Positions 26,759 through 39,010 of a DNA stretch of 64,000 bases are shown piece after piece. Source of the stretch: Sipunculus nudus (Eukaryota > Annelida > Sipuncula > Golfingiida > Sipunculidae). The position numbers were made by a program, and so were the translations under genes. The first letter of the stretch is position 1. The number at the start of each line of letters is the position of its first letter. Under the pieces are notes generated by a model. The model saw only the letters and a list, made by a program, of their open reading frames with translations, had not been told where the DNA came from and made no database searches. The stretch lies in contig CM049317.1 of NCBI GenBank assembly GCA_026874595.1, positions 14,562,882 to 14,626,881 on the forward strand. Direction: 5' to 3'.

Positions 26759-27215
26759 GTAAGTTTATCCTATCAGCAGAGTGTTAACATACACTGCTAG
26801 AGCTTTCTCCTTCAAGGCCATAGTCGTGCTTCAGACTACAATGTCCTTCATGCTTTGGGCATTGGACAAACCTATAAGCAATCCTTGTGAAATTAAATGT
26901 AGTTCCTTCCTTATATCCCAGGTGTCGCCACAGCATGCTGTGATGAAAGATCTGATGAAAAACTTAAGAAGGTAAAGGGAGATAATATGAAATTATTGAG
27001 ATTATCTGGAAAATATTTCAAGCCTGTTATATCAGAAATGGAAAGGGAATAGACTAATAGTATTCATTGTGAAAAAATTACCACTAGAATTCTAAATTGT
27101 GCCAAGATTTATAAACAAAACCTGTCACTGATTATTATATGATATTAAAATAAGGTTTCTTATAACACAGTTTATGAAGTAAACATTATTTTAATCTGTA
27201 TTTGTATATTTGTAG

Positions 27216-27364
27216 CCTATCCTGGACGGTCTAGGTAACTGGCCTTGGTGTGGTAGGGAGGATGGAGGGTTTGCAGACAAGAAATACCGTTACTCACTTG
27301 CATCATTATCATCACCTAGAAAATGTATTGGTTTTGCCAGGAGGAGAGTAGGAAGGGGAGGCAG
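27216..27364 (+). CDS. EPC1: EPC homolog, exon i (NWPW / GFARRRVGRGGR block)
   Basis: Residues 346-394 plus two bases. Carries LGNWPW, KKYRYSLASL and RKCIGFARRRVGRGGR, hallmarks of the family; the Arg/Gly-rich end is highly basic. Acceptor tttgtag ends at 27215; donor gtgagt starts at 27365; ends in phase 2. Confidence 0.96.
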
Positions 27365-27939
27365 GTGAGTTGACCTTCCAACCAAGCACAATTACAAAAG
27401 CACTCAGAGACCACTCTTCCACAACATTTTATTCAAATTAATCAAAAATTTTTTTAAATATTAGCTGTATAATCGTACCAAAAGACGTATCAGCGTCAAC
27501 ACCTTACATCTGCCAACTTGCTTGGCAGTGTTAACTTTGTAGCTACATGATGGTCTTAGTAGCAGTGAAAGCTATCTCTCCTTTAGCTGTTTATACCTGA
27601 TTTTCTAAACCCTTGAAAATCCTTAAAAATTGTGAGATTTTAGTTGTGATATTCCAGAGGTAAAAAAAACTAATGGCATGAACAATTTCACAGAGATGAA
27701 TTGTGATAATTTATAGTTTAGAAATTTGTTCATTTGTGTTTTCATTTATTCATTAAAATTATATCTAATGAGTATTAAATGATAAATGTATGAACCAAAG
27801 GAAGCCTTTCTTCGTAAGATTTTTACTCAACCATTTCCTGAACTGCATTATGCTAAAATATGCCACAGTAGTTAAGAACAATTGCCTGCAATTACAATTT
27901 GCATGTATCTTGTTCTGACTGGTCACTTATGTTTTACAG

Positions 27940-28062
27940 AGTATTAGTGGACCGAGGGTTCACGCCGTGGGATGATGATTTTGAGAATATTGACCTCTCT
28001 TCTTCGAGCCCAGGACCTAGTCGACTTGCTGATCTAATAGCACATATCAAGCAAAACAGAGT
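27940..28062 (+). CDS. EPC1: EPC homolog, exon j
   Basis: Finishes the Arg of GGR and encodes VLVDRGFTPWDDDFENIDL, an acidic Ser-rich stretch, and LADLIAHIKQNRV. It is comparable to the VLLDRAHSDYD region and the following helix of vertebrate EPC. Acceptor ttttacag ends at 27939; donor gtaagt starts at 28063; phase 2 is kept. Confidence 0.94.
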
Positions 28063-28540
28063 GTAAGTCATGGCTGATCTTATGAAAGTCATTAATATTA
28101 ATTATATTTGTTGCCATGGTGCTGGCACTAAATCCTTGTCAGGCAACTTGTCTGTGGCCACGCATTGTAGTTGCCCATTTTTGTTCTGGAAGAGTTTAGA
28201 ATGATGCAAATAGTGTCTTAAAGGGTCAGTTTCCATATTTTCCTAGTATAGCCTTGAGGAATTTTACCTTTTTTGGCAGAGGGTCTGTCATAGCACCATC
28301 TATCAGAAACTTTGCCAACTCTATATAGGCCTATTCAGTAAGTGAAATCTGTCCATGGGAAACCCATGCAACAACGCTTGAACCTGTCTCAATACAAGAA
28401 CCAGTAATATGCTAGTTAATATTATACATACAGTACTGAAGTTACCATTAAAAACCTAAATAAAAATCTATTTGAAGTATTTTCTGTGCAATAACTGTTT
28501 CTAAATATAAACGTTTGACCATTGTAACTTTTCTTTCCAG

Positions 28541-28989
28541 TGTTCATTTTCGTCCAAAGTCACCAACAGAAGTATCTGGTGAGACGATAGGAGGGCCCAA
28601 CTCAGAATCGGGTTCTTCGTCAGGTTTGTTATCCGAGTTCAACTTGGAGAGCTTCCAGAATCACCAGGAACAGTTGCTACAGATGCAGAGACACCAGCAG
28701 CAACAGTTGCTACAGCAACAGACTGAGCTGGACTCATCGTCACATCTCCACCATTCCTTCTCATCGTTACCCACCTCTCACTTCACACTTGATTCCGCAA
28801 AGGCTCAGTTCGCAGCTTCTGCTCTGCTCAACTCTGCCACTGCCGACCTTCATGTGCTGCCCTCAGTACCTGCCACTGTCCCCACGGCAACGACACCTGC
28901 TGCCTTGACAACCGTTGTCACAGCAACCACTGGTGCTACAAGCAGTTCTGTCCCTTCTGCCGTCATGACCAACGGACCAAAAACACAAA
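28541..28989 (+). CDS. EPC1: EPC homolog, exon k (Q-rich and Ser/Thr/Ala-rich region)
   Basis: The largest exon (449 bases, to residue 585). After VHFRPKSP, where vertebrates have HFRPRTP, it holds a Gln-rich stretch (LLQMQRHQQQQLLQQQ), the conserved LDSAKAQFAASAL motif, and a low-complexity Thr/Ala/Val tail. Acceptor tttccag ends at 28540. The donor is gtaaat at 28990, after which the unspliced frame stops within a few codons. Ends in phase 1. Low complexity makes exact homology of the tail unsure, but the frame is maintained on both sides. Confidence 0.94.
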
Positions 28990-29454
28990 GTAAATATGTT
29001 ACCTAATCATGCTACAGGTAAAAGCTACTGCAGGTTGAAATATTGCAATATATCTGACAGATTGTTTGTGACAAGTATATCTGATATATATAACAATCTA
29101 TTGATGCACTCATTCTTTCTCCCACAGGTTACCAGTGATACCAGGAAAGGTTCATAATATACCTGAAAGTGATATTTCTGATTGACATAATGATCAGTGC
29201 ATTTAAAGGGTCTTTCTTTGGCTTACCAGTAATACTAAGAAGTTCTCTTATAATTAAACAAATGTCTGCCAACATTGCTCAAATATTGCCCATGCATTGG
29301 TAATGAATCCTTATTCTCTGCAATCAATCACTGAGTTTTAAGATGGTACCCCTTTTCAATTCATATTTAACATGTATTTATGTGAATAATTATATCTCTG
29401 AACAAGAATACCTATATTAATATATAATGTGTCACGTATAAACATGTCTTCCAG

Positions 29455-29683
29455 ATAAATCCAGTGGATTTTCTACGTCACCTGCAGCCACTGTGCTTGA
29501 ACTTAATTTCCCTCTTCCCACCGCCACCTCATCTACCAAATTGGACCACGTTTCTGTAGTGACCGCCGTCCAGTCGTTGTCCACAACAAGTACGGTAACC
29601 AGCAAGAACAACTGTCAGCCCTCCAACACAGTCATGAAACTCGGGACCAGTGCGAACAACCATAAACACAGCAGTTTAGCAAT
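29455..29683 (+). CDS. EPC1: EPC homolog, exon l (Ser/Thr-rich C-terminal region)
   Basis: Residues 586-661 plus two bases. Ser/Thr/Val/Asn-rich (TAVQSLSTTSTVTSKNN and similar), as expected for the poorly conserved, probably disordered part of EPC. Acceptor tcttccag ends at 29454; donor gtaagg starts at 29684 and overlaps an apparent ATG-TAA readthrough. The 1-to-2 phase change fits both neighbours. Confidence 0.88.
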
Positions 29684-29924
29684 GTAAGGAACCTTGCTAC
29701 CCTTTACAGAAACATCACCCTGCACCAAATTAATTCTGTATGTAATTAAAAGAAACCCCCCCCCCCCCCCCACCAAACAATATAATATTTAAAGTTTTGT
29801 TGTGTTAATATTTTGTTGATGATATTTTTCTCCAAGACAGTCATTTCTAAAAAATATTTTTCCTAAGTTTAGAAATCCTTTTGTGACTTCAGCTTTGAAC
29901 GTTTTATCTGAGGGAATTTTTATA

Positions 29925-30500
29925 CACCCGGTACATATTATGGTATACCAACCATCTGTCCGTCTGTACTTTTAGTGTCGCCATGATAACTCACAAGGGC
30001 TTTGGTGGATTTTCATGCAACTCACCATAACTACTAACCAATAGATTATCTCACCTATAGTTCGATTATGGCGATTCCACGCATATTTAATAAGGTCAGA
30101 GGTAACTAGGCTACTTTGTGCTGTCCCTCGATTACTTAAAAAGGCATATGATGGATATTGATAAAACTGAACAGAAATGCTTATCAGTAAAATATCTCGC
30201 CTAAGTTTGATTTCCAGCAGAATCCATGCATATTTAATGAGGTCAGAGGTCACCAAACTTTATAGGCACCTTGGTGACTTACCAAAATTTTTGTGGATTT
30301 TCATAAAACTCGTACATATTTGCCAATAGTGTTTCTCACATCATTTAATTTTTTAACAAAATTCATTCATATTTAATGTCTTACCAAAAATCTTATGGAT
30401 TTTCCTATAACTCATGATGAGTATTAACCAGTATCTTTTCTCACCTTAATTACATTCTCTGCAAATTCACACATATTTAATGAGGTCAGAGGTCACAAAC
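29925..30500 (+). repeat. Tandem repeats in the penultimate EPC intron
   Basis: Three to four diverged units of 120-190 bp, with a GTGGATTTTCAT motif, CATATTTAATGAGGTCAGAG and AGGTCAGAGGTCAC (exact AGGTCAGAGGTCA at 30240 and 30483). A start resembling other elements (CATCTGTCCGTCTG) is at 29952, but no CTAGT terminus was found. Confidence 0.65.
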
Positions 30501-31040
30501 TATGCAGCTGGTGTATTATAACTGTAACTGTCCTGAATCTGACTGATATCTCAGCGTTGGTGTGAGAACTTTAAATAATTGTCAGTTTATTATGGAATCT
30601 TTTGTGCAAGTTCGGATGGTACCACTCTTAGCCACCAGGTGACAGCACCTGAAAATAGCATTTATGGACAGTCAGTTGCATCAGATTTTTTATATGACGT
30701 TTTTGTCATTCTTTGTTGATTTTCTGACATTTAAATCCTTTTTATTTCCAAATTTGACTGTCTATTCCTATTTGATGTGGTGTCTAAAAAGCAGTTTCTC
30801 AGATGTATTATTCCCAGTAATACCTTACTGGATTATTTTCATAGTAATATAATACATCACTATATTATTTAACAGTAATGAAATACATTACTATATTATT
30901 TTTACATTAATAAAATTCATAATTGTATTATTTTCACAGTAATAAGATACATTATTGTTTAAATTTCTTAGTAATGTATTAATCTTCAGCACGGACTCAA
31001 GCATTAACTTTTCATGATTATTTAACTTTTATTTCCACAG

Positions 31041-31113
31041 AGATAATCATGAAGAAACGCCTCAGGTCAACAGCCTTGTTGCTGAAACTGGGGTTGCCAT
31101 GGAGGTCACATGA
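31041..31113 (+). CDS. EPC1: EPC homolog, last coding exon
   Basis: Seventy-three bases encoding the final 24 residues after the split Ile codon, then TGA at 31111-31113. The end, ETGVAMEVT, corresponds to the invariant vertebrate C-terminus (DNTVAMEVT). The NHEETP and NSLVAETG pieces match the last EPC exon in order. Acceptor atttccacag ends at 31040. This exon anchors the 3' end of the gene. Confidence 0.95.
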
Positions 31114-31631
31114 CCCTTCCCAGCAGGCTATTTGACTCGCAGGGTTTTAGCTTATGCGACCCCTGTTGCAAGGGGTCAGCTGTCTACAGTGCAGTGCTTA
31201 GATGATATAAGTTGTCAGACTTTATCATTCGGCACTTGTGATCTTCAGCCAAGGAGGTGGGAAAACCAGCTTGCTTTTCGTGGTGGCTAATAGACAAGAC
31301 TGGAGGGAAGCGATTCAAGATGATTGATCAATTAGGGAATGCATTTGGCATTAATGCTCATCGTGTGTATGCGCGTGTGCATGTTTGAGTGTCTGATTTG
31401 TGCACCAGTACAGAAAAACACAGTGTTAACAGAAGATACAACCAGTTTGAAAATTTAGTCTGGAATTGCTAGGCATGAATAGATTGTGGTGAAACTACAT
31501 TTATGAGATGCAAAGCCATTATAACTTGTGTCTGTAATGTTGCTGTATGATACCTGTAACTAAAGTGAAACACTGTTTGGTCGTGATTGGAACCGTAAGA
31601 TTCTTGTTCAGTCATTTTGCCAGGGGACACC

Positions 31632-31658
31632 CATATATATATATATATATATATATAT
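31632..31658. repeat. (TA)n microsatellite
   Basis: Short AT run in the presumed EPC 3' UTR. Confidence 0.95.
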
Positions 31659-34401
31659 CATTTGATTTGTGGTAATTGTCATACATGACCATCAGATAAT
31701 GTTAATATATGATATCGAAGAAACTGAAATTTCAGGCATGTAATATTTTGATAAATACCACTCTTCCAAGTTTGTAAGTATAATGTTCCCTGGCAATGGC
31801 CAAGGACAGGAATCACTGAGTGCAAGCATAAAGAAGAAAGTGAATGATTCATTAACAATTGTGACTCCATAAGATGGTATATATAAGTAGATATATAAAA
31901 TATAATGCACAGGTCCACTTGAAGTAAGCATGGCAGCAGAGTTTTGGGGCAGCGCGTCTGTCAGTAGCAGTGACTGTATACACTTGACGTCTTCATGGGC
32001 TGTGAGTGGTTGTTGTGTTGTTGTATCGCGGGCAGGACGGTGAAGTGTGTCAGCTTCGTACAATCTAATCTTGTGTGTTTGTCCACCTCAAATCGGTAAA
32101 GTATTAATCTGATGTTAGCTGTTGTACATCATGTTCTTGAATATAAATACATTCATATAGAGACTACTCCCCTTAATTAACATGCCTTTATTGCGTAGAT
32201 GAAATTCGCAATCGCTTTGCATGTGGCTCTGTGATTCTGTTCCATGATTGGGAGACCCTATATATATATGTTAATGAATTAATTCTCGATACAACCTACC
32301 CACAATGCTCCCCCCCCCCCCCCTAATATCATCAAAAGGCAGGTTACCTTTGAATATTTTCTTATTATCAAAAGTCATATAATTGTTTTCTGGCAGCCTT
32401 TAGTCTCTATAAGCAGTAGGGCCTGTCATTCAGTGGATTAGGCACACCTTAAGACCACCTGTTACAAATGTGCTGTCACTATTAACGATGGGCCTTTTAG
32501 GATCTAATCTCTGGCCTCAAGTTTGTGCATAGTAATTTATTATAACTGACATTCACATTGTGTTCTCAAATGTACACAATCTGTTGACACACATTGCAAA
32601 TATCCTGTGACCTGTACGTTTTTGGAATATCAACAGTATTCTCTTAATGATAATTAAGTAATTCTAAATGTGCTAACAGAAAATTTGGAAAAAAATGTCA
32701 GCTTTCATGATTAGTAAGATATGAGATGTTGACTGTTTGATAATTAGTTTGACAGACCTCTCCTGATGTTTTCATGATAGTACATGGTTGATCAGTTCAA
32801 CAAATGTTACTATTGTAGCCATGCGTAGTCCAGCTCTATAGAACAAACAAACAGATTATTGTAACAGCAGTCATATAAATATCATATTTAGTCACAATAT
32901 TTGTTATGGACGTAGAACAGTTAGAACTTTGATTACTTCTTGTTAGTAACCAAACAAAAGATTTGTATAGAGCAGAAAATTGTTCTTTCAATGCATGGAA
33001 TTTTTTAACTACCAATGTAGATGAAATGTCTACAGCTGTAGTTAATGAATTTGTAACCTCCTAGCGCCCCCCCCCCCCCCCCCCTTATGACAGGAGCTGG
33101 TATCCACAGAAATACCCTACAAGTTTCTCTGTGGTGTGGTCCACTGTGCTTTGCTAAGAAGTGGCACCAAATATTAGCACTTCTAATATTAACAGCCATG
33201 CCAGTATGTTGGGTCAAACACAAAAAAATTGTGTGGTGCTTTATCTGCTTCCAGCATGAACTGAATTGTTTAGGTCTTTTCCTGAAAGGTATTCATGCTT
33301 TTGAGGCTATTTCATAGAAAACAATTAGTGTAATTTTGCCAATTTAAGGAAATAAGAATGGTCATACTTAGAATAATATGGTCACAATTTTCAGACTCTG
33401 AAGGAAATGTTCACAATGTGTCATTTTTGTTCTTTTAAGAAATTGTCCAATGTTTAGATTATTTTTCACATCAGCTTAGATTAAGTCTTATATAAAACAA
33501 ATATAAAAAAAAGATAAGCCCTAACTGAGCTGGTCTTTAACCTTTTATCATTTATTGTGTTTGTTGATTTCAAGTTAAAGAAAATGAGAGTGAAACTTGC
33601 TTCTGTCTTTTCAGTCAAAGTTTTGGGTCATCCTTTGTCTTTGGGTCAGCTACCTCAGCACAAACTTTTTATTTCTTGTATTTCTGTATGAGAGAATGTG
33701 TGTGTTATTCAGGGTTTGTTTGTTTATTATCAATGTATAACTGCAGTTCTTGGTGTTATTGTTCTGTTTTCAAGCCCAGCTGGAATTGACTCCAGTGCTA
33801 CCATCTGGCGTGAATGTAGCTTATCAAATGGTAAAATGGTTGCATAAAAAAATAAATACTCTAGATCTTAGCGTATTATTGAAAAGATGTTGTGTTTTAA
33901 GTTATGCATATTGCATTTTATTCAGTAAAGTCGTAGTTAATAATGAACATTATGTTAAACAAAAATAACTCTTGACAGGATGCTAAATAAATCATTTGTT
34001 TGTTGATAAGTTAATCTGGAGCAGGAAATATATGGGGAAGAAAGACACTTTTCAGGGTTTGGTATTTTTTTCAGTAGTGTCTTAATTAATATAGCATTCA
34101 AGAGAAATAATGCTACCAGTCAAAGAGTTTAAAAGTTTATCTGGTAGAAAAAGGAGAGAGGGGGTTGTGTCTTTCATAATATATATCTATGGCATACCTT
34201 TCAGATAGTATTAATTAGGATGTTTGGTTGTTATTAATCTGACCAGGTGCACATACAGTGCAGGTTTAGGTAATATTACTACTACAGGTATTTCAGTAAC
34301 TGTACTGATGTATCAGCATGAGATGTGTGCCACTGACTATCTGTATATAAGTGACATCTTGTCATATATGTGTGATGTGAAAAAATAAGGCCAAAAAAAA
34401 A

Positions 34402-34710
34402 AAAGGTATGGTTCTCAGGCACTTTTTTTCAGAAATCAATGCGGGCGGGCGCTTTTTTTATTTTATTTTTTTTTTTGGTTATTTCGATAAAAATGTCAAA
34501 TGATAAGGGAAAAGCATGAAAATAACAGTTTTATTTTGCTAAATAAGTAAAAGCCCTACAAAACAAAGGAAATTGTATGGTTTTACCTTCTTGAAAGAAA
34601 TGTCTGAGGGCAGCAGCTCAAAATTGTAAAGTTTTTATTGAAATCAAAATAAAAAGTTTTGATGCGGGGGTTTAAAATTGATGCGGGCGGTGCATGAGAA
34701 CCATACCTTT
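34402..34710. mobile_element. MITE-like element with GGTATGGTTCTCA termini
   Basis: AAAGGTATGGTTCTCA at 34402-34417 is mirrored by TGAGAACCATACCTTT at 34695-34710, with further subterminal inverted words (ATGCGGGCGG). The 309 bp length without coding capacity fits a MITE. A-rich and T-rich flanks hide any target duplication. Confidence 0.65.
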
Positions 34711-35565
34711 AATTTTTTTTGGGCTAACGTGTACAATGTGCCGGTGATGCTGGGACAGTCCACAGCGCTCAGTTGTTGTTAGGGCAGGTTGTGGGGCCTA
34801 TGCTGAATATTATCAGGATTTGGTGTGTTTGAAAGAGCTGTAACGATATTTAAGTGTATCAGTACATTGAGACAAAAAGTCAAGCATAGCATCATTAACC
34901 TATGATGACCCTATATATTGATATGTTAATTTGATAGAGCCATTCAAAGCCACGTTTCTAATTGCCTAATAAGGTATGTCGGGTGAATCTTCATTGGTCA
35001 GAAACAACTGGCTGATATTTAGGAAATACAGGTGCCCTTATTTATGGGTTTTGAAATCAGTTTTGAAGAAATTTGGTCATATATATATATATTTCAGCAA
35101 ATAAGAAAAAAAATTCTTGATATATAAACAGATATACCTTGTATTATGTAATATACCATGTTTGAAGTATATCACGATATTATGATATTACTGTACATGT
35201 AAAGTGTATCGTGAAATAATGTATTGTTCCATACCTTGGGTTTCAAATGGTATGAGGGGGGGGGGGGGGTTGCTGCAACTTATTGGCTGTAAGAACATTC
35301 CTTCATCTAGTTTGTTCTCTCATTAATCGTGTACCTTACCCAGTGGTCTGTAGTCACCCGTGAGGGCTGTGGTAGAATTCACACCGTTCTTGGCTGTCAG
35401 GGAGTAGTGATGACGTAGATTGTGTGTGTATGCGTGCGTGTAGGAGAGAGTGATTATTTAAACAAGTGTCAATATGAACCCGTTGTGTTCACTCAGTTGA
35501 ATATTGATAATTGTCCTGCTTGCTCACTGTGATAAATTTCTACTGAAAGGTGCAACTGAACACCA

Positions 35566-35571
35566 AATAAA
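35566..35571 (+). terminator. Candidate distal poly(A) signal of EPC
   Basis: AATAAA followed within about 30 bases by a T/GT-rich element (tgtcttgtctttt at about 35590), the arrangement expected for cleavage and polyadenylation. An earlier AATAAA at 33986 is an alternative. Confidence 0.35.
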
Positions 35572-35752
35572 ACGTTCTCAGGAGGAACCATGTCTTGTCT
35601 TTTATTTTCACTCTCAGACTTCCACAGGATACAGTTTGTAGATTGGAGAACTTACCCCTCCCCCTTCGCCACCATAACAAACTTGTCACCAATGAAACGG
35701 AATTGTAGATTTAAGACCACTGCCCCCCCCCCCCCCCTTTTTTTTGTTTTGT

Positions 35753-36185
35753 TCGGTTTAAGTGGTGTACATGACTTAAGTCATCTGAGATATCATTGTG
35801 CGTCAGACTGACACTGATTGAAACCGAACAAGGAATCCAAAATTCGGCATACTTTTCATATCCCCAAAATCTACCGAACCGAAAACTGCGACTTCGTTCA
35901 TTTGAGAAGTTGAAGAAAACGGGTAAAAACGGTAAATGTTATAGCTAGAGACATTTTTCCATGGATATAACTTTATTTAATAAAAAATTTGTGTACCCGA
36001 AATTAGCTAAGAATCTTGTAAATTGTCTTTGTAAATTGTTAAGTTACTAGCATAAATATAAAATCAGTAACTTAACTTTTGCCGAACTTTTACTATGACA
36101 CCATTTCCCTTTGTAAGTATATTAATTTTCACAGAAGTATACGCATAAGGATTTATTTTGTTAAATTCTAAAATTTGAAAATAAA
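35753..36185 (+). repeat. Diverged copy of the AGCTCAGCTGACT-headed repeat
   Basis: Shares ordered blocks with 37610-39010 and 45298-45900: AAGTCATCTGAGATATC, an ATCCCCAAAATCTACCG-like block, TTACTAGCATAAATATAAAAT, and a TTTGCCGAACTTTTACTATG-like block. Confidence 0.55.
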
Positions 36186-36399
36186 AGCTCATAAATTAGG
36201 CCAGTACTTGATATTTTTTCAGAGGTCTTTTTGCATTCATTCATTTATTGTATTCAAACTCCAGGTCGCCCAGTTCTTCTCACAACAGCCCTACCTGATT
36301 ATACCTGATTTGTAATGCATCACTGGGAGAGCATCCCTGCTGTAATAGGTGTACAGTTATTCTCAGGCGAGTATTCTTTTTGTGCCACAGCACCACCAG

Positions 36400-37540
36400 A
36401 AAACGTGGGGAGTACACTGGTGTATCCAGTGGCGGACCTAGAGGGCGGCACGTTGTTTTTAGCGAACCTGTGAGCTTATGCGATGGTGCGGCGTCGTGTG
36501 TCGTGCCTCGTCTGTACGTTAACCATAGCTATCTCAAAAACTGCAGGAGCTGGCATCACCAAATTTTTTTGCAAATAATCAGTCATCCAAAAAACTATTT
36601 CGGATTTTGTTTATTTTTTTTTCTAACAGCATTTTCTTAGATTTTATAGGGAAAAAGCTTTAAAATCTTCTTCTCCCAAACTGTCCAGCCAAATTGTCCA
36701 ATATTTCACAGAAATGATCCCTGGAACAATCTGTCTGAAGTTTGTTCGAATGGTTCCAGTTCGGAGATTTTTGGCCGAGTTACAGGAGGTTGAACTTTGT
36801 TAACTGTGCAAAAAAGCATATTAAAATTTAAATCTCAGAAACAGCTGGAGCTATCTTCACCAAATTTTATGCCAATGTTGGTCACATAGGTCATATCTGA
36901 AATTTAGTTATTGGTGGCGCCACCTGCATCGGCCTTTTTTGTACGGGGTCATTAGTGCCTGTATCACACTGAGGGCTACAAAAAACTTCTTCTCTGAAAC
37001 CATGTGGCCAAAATGTTTAATATTGCACAGAAATGATCCTAGGGTAGTGCTTTCTCAAGTTTGTTCAAATGGTCTCTTTTCAGTCGCTTTTGGCTAAGTT
37101 ATGGGAAGCTGAATTTAGTCATGTGCCATAACAGCCCATTTAAGCTCAGTGGCTACAAAGATCTTCTTCTTAAAATCCACTGGGCCAAATTCTTAAATCT
37201 TACACATTAATTATCCTCAGATGTTGATAATTCAAGTTTGTCCAAACGGTTTTGGTTCAGTGCTTATTGGCTGAGTTATGGGAAGCTGAACTTAGCCAGT
37301 TTGCAGTATCTTCCTATATGAGTTATAAACCTGCGAAACGTTTTTCGACTGATGCCACTGGAGCCAGTTTGTTTAATATTTTACAAGAATAATCCCTACA
37401 ATAATTCTTATAACAATTGTCATTAATGGTTCCACATAAATGATTTTTGGCTGAATTATTGAGATTGAATTGAGTCATTTTACCATATATGTTAGATGTG
37501 TTATGCTGTTACATCTAGCCTGGCACCAGTTTATTAGCAT
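36400..37540 (+). repeat. GCGAACCTGTGAGCTTATG-headed repeat, + copy
   Basis: The head TTAGCGAACCTGTGAGCTTA at about 36459 and a CG-rich GGTGCGGCGTCGTG block precede four diverged units of 200-300 bp. These carry repeats of CAGAAATGATCC, AAGTTTGTTC(G/A)AA(T/C)GG and TTTTGGC(C/T)(G/A)A. One GGTGGCGCCACC is at 36913. A reverse copy is at 57838-58316. A GTGGCGGACC-type end at about 36428 may be a separate insertion. Confidence 0.6.
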
Positions 37541-37609
37541 CTATTACATCATGCCACTAGATATTTAGATTTCAGGTTATCTTTGGTTAATATTGAGATG
37601 AAAGTTTTT

Positions 37610-39010
37610 AGCTCAGCTGACTATTAAGTCATCTGAGCTATAGTCGTGGTCCATTGTCCGTCGTCCGTCCGTCTGTCTGTCCGTCCGGATGTCCGTCCGT
37701 AAGACTGGCACGTTTCGACACCATTGGACCTACGAATCTGAAATTCGCCATACAGTTAGATGTCCCCAAAATCTCTTACCATGCCGAAAATTGAGTCAAT
37801 AGGACTTTGTTCCTTCGAGATATTAAGGAAAAACCTCAATATTTTATTAGAAATCTATTTTCACACTTCAGGACTGCCTAATATCAAAACCACCCATCTG
37901 GTTTTCTTCATATTTACCATAAATATTCCTCTATATAGTTCCTATTTACATGCCAGAAATTAAGTCAGTATTATTTAATTTAAAAAAGTTATGGGCCCAA
38001 ACATAATGGACTTTGTAAAAAAAATCAGGAAAGACATTTGGTCACTTAAGACCAAAAGTGTTAAAGGTAGGGACTTTTTTTCAGTAATACAACTTTAATT
38101 GATCAAAATTTAATTGTATACCAAAAATTAGATAAAAATCTGTTGAATTTTTTTTAAATATTGGCAAAAATATAAAATTGGTACCTTAAATTTTGCCCAA
38201 GTTTGACCATGGCACGTTTTTTTCCTGTAAGTACTGTGGATTTGATTTTCACAGCATGTTTTCGTTAGCATTTTGTCTGTTAACACCAAAAATTTGAAAC
38301 CAGTTGAACAAAAACTGTAGATTTTTATTCAAGTTTTCAAGCACCATGTCACATCAAGTTTACATCAAGCTAGTGTTATGCAGTTTGCTAGAGCTCAGCT
38401 CCCCAGCTTCAGCTCTAAGTTCCTTAAATTTAGCATACAGTTAGATGTCTCCAAAATCCCCTACCATGCCAAGAATTTGATCACTAGGACTTAATTCCTT
38501 CGAAATATTAATGAAAAACTTCATTTTTCAATTAAAAACCCATTGTTACACTGTAAGATTGCCTAATATCAAAACCGCTGATCTGACTCTGATCATATAT
38601 AATATACATATTTTTCTATACATTCGCTATGCACATGCCAGAAATGATGTCAGTATTGCGTAATTGTTTTAAGTTATGGGCCCAAACATAATGCACATTT
38701 TAAAAAATCAAGAAATATATTTATTCCCTTAACAAGAGGATTGCTGAAGCTAGAGATTTTTTGTCAGGGATGTAACATTATTTAATCAAGATTCAATTGA
38801 ATACCAAAAATTAGTTCTGAATTTTTCAAATTTTATAAGTTATTAGCATAAATATAAAATTAGTACTTTAAATTTTGCCCAACTGTGACCATGGCACATT
38901 TGTTTCCTGAGAGCACTGTTGATATAATTTTCATATTATGCACACATAAGGATTTCATCTTTGTAGTTTAGAAAGCTGAAAGAAATTGGCCTAATATTGT
39001 AGCTTTTCTT
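37610..39010 (+). repeat. AGCTCAGCTGACT-headed repeat, two tandem units
   Basis: The head is a hairpin: AGCTCAGCTGACT (37610-37622) against AGTCATCTGAGCT (37627-37639), one mismatch, followed by a GTCCGTCCG run. Two units of about 700 bp follow, each with CATACAGTTAGATGTC, CC(C/T)ACCATGCC-like, and GGGCCCAAACATAATG blocks. Confidence 0.65.

Larger units (their letters stand above)
16307..31113 (+). other. EPC1: Enhancer of polycomb homolog, gene model (13 of about 14 coding exons)
   Basis: Gene-level entry for the exons listed below. Thirteen exons joined at GT-AG sites give 2058 coding bases, that is 685 residues and a TGA stop, with every junction phase compatible. The order of conserved blocks is that of animal EPC1/EPC2: the EPcA block (HHLQRALSAQQVYG, PDYDMDSEDE, QFENMMDRLEKG, EAKLLLKEDDDLI, EKRDGSTSNNPYVAFRRRTEKMQTRKNRKNDEA as consecutive pieces), the basic RKKREYKKRK segment, DDPDGHYAFRRK, the NWPW and RKCIGFARRRVGRGGR block, a Q-rich stretch, LDSAKAQFAASAL, and the C-terminal AMEVT. 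Known role of the family: nuclear, non-catalytic scaffold that joins the acetyltransferase, ING and MEAF6 subunits of NuA4/TIP60; it modifies Polycomb and position-effect phenotypes in flies. Human paralogs are about 800-840 residues, so this protein (roughly 735 with its missing N-terminus) has a shorter C-terminal half. One invertebrate gene normally corresponds to both vertebrate paralogs. The first coding exon is not in the window. Confidence 0.95.
31114..35571 (+). other. EPC 3' UTR and downstream region (extent uncertain)
   Basis: No reliable reading frame follows the stop codon. The region holds a (TA)n tract at 31632-31658, poly-C tracts near 32311 and 33066-33084, and a short inverted-repeat element at 34402-34710. 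Several AATAAA words occur, for example near 33986 and at 35566, so the true transcript end cannot be fixed from sequence alone. Vertebrate EPC mRNAs have long 3' UTRs, which makes a multi-kilobase UTR plausible. Confidence 0.35.
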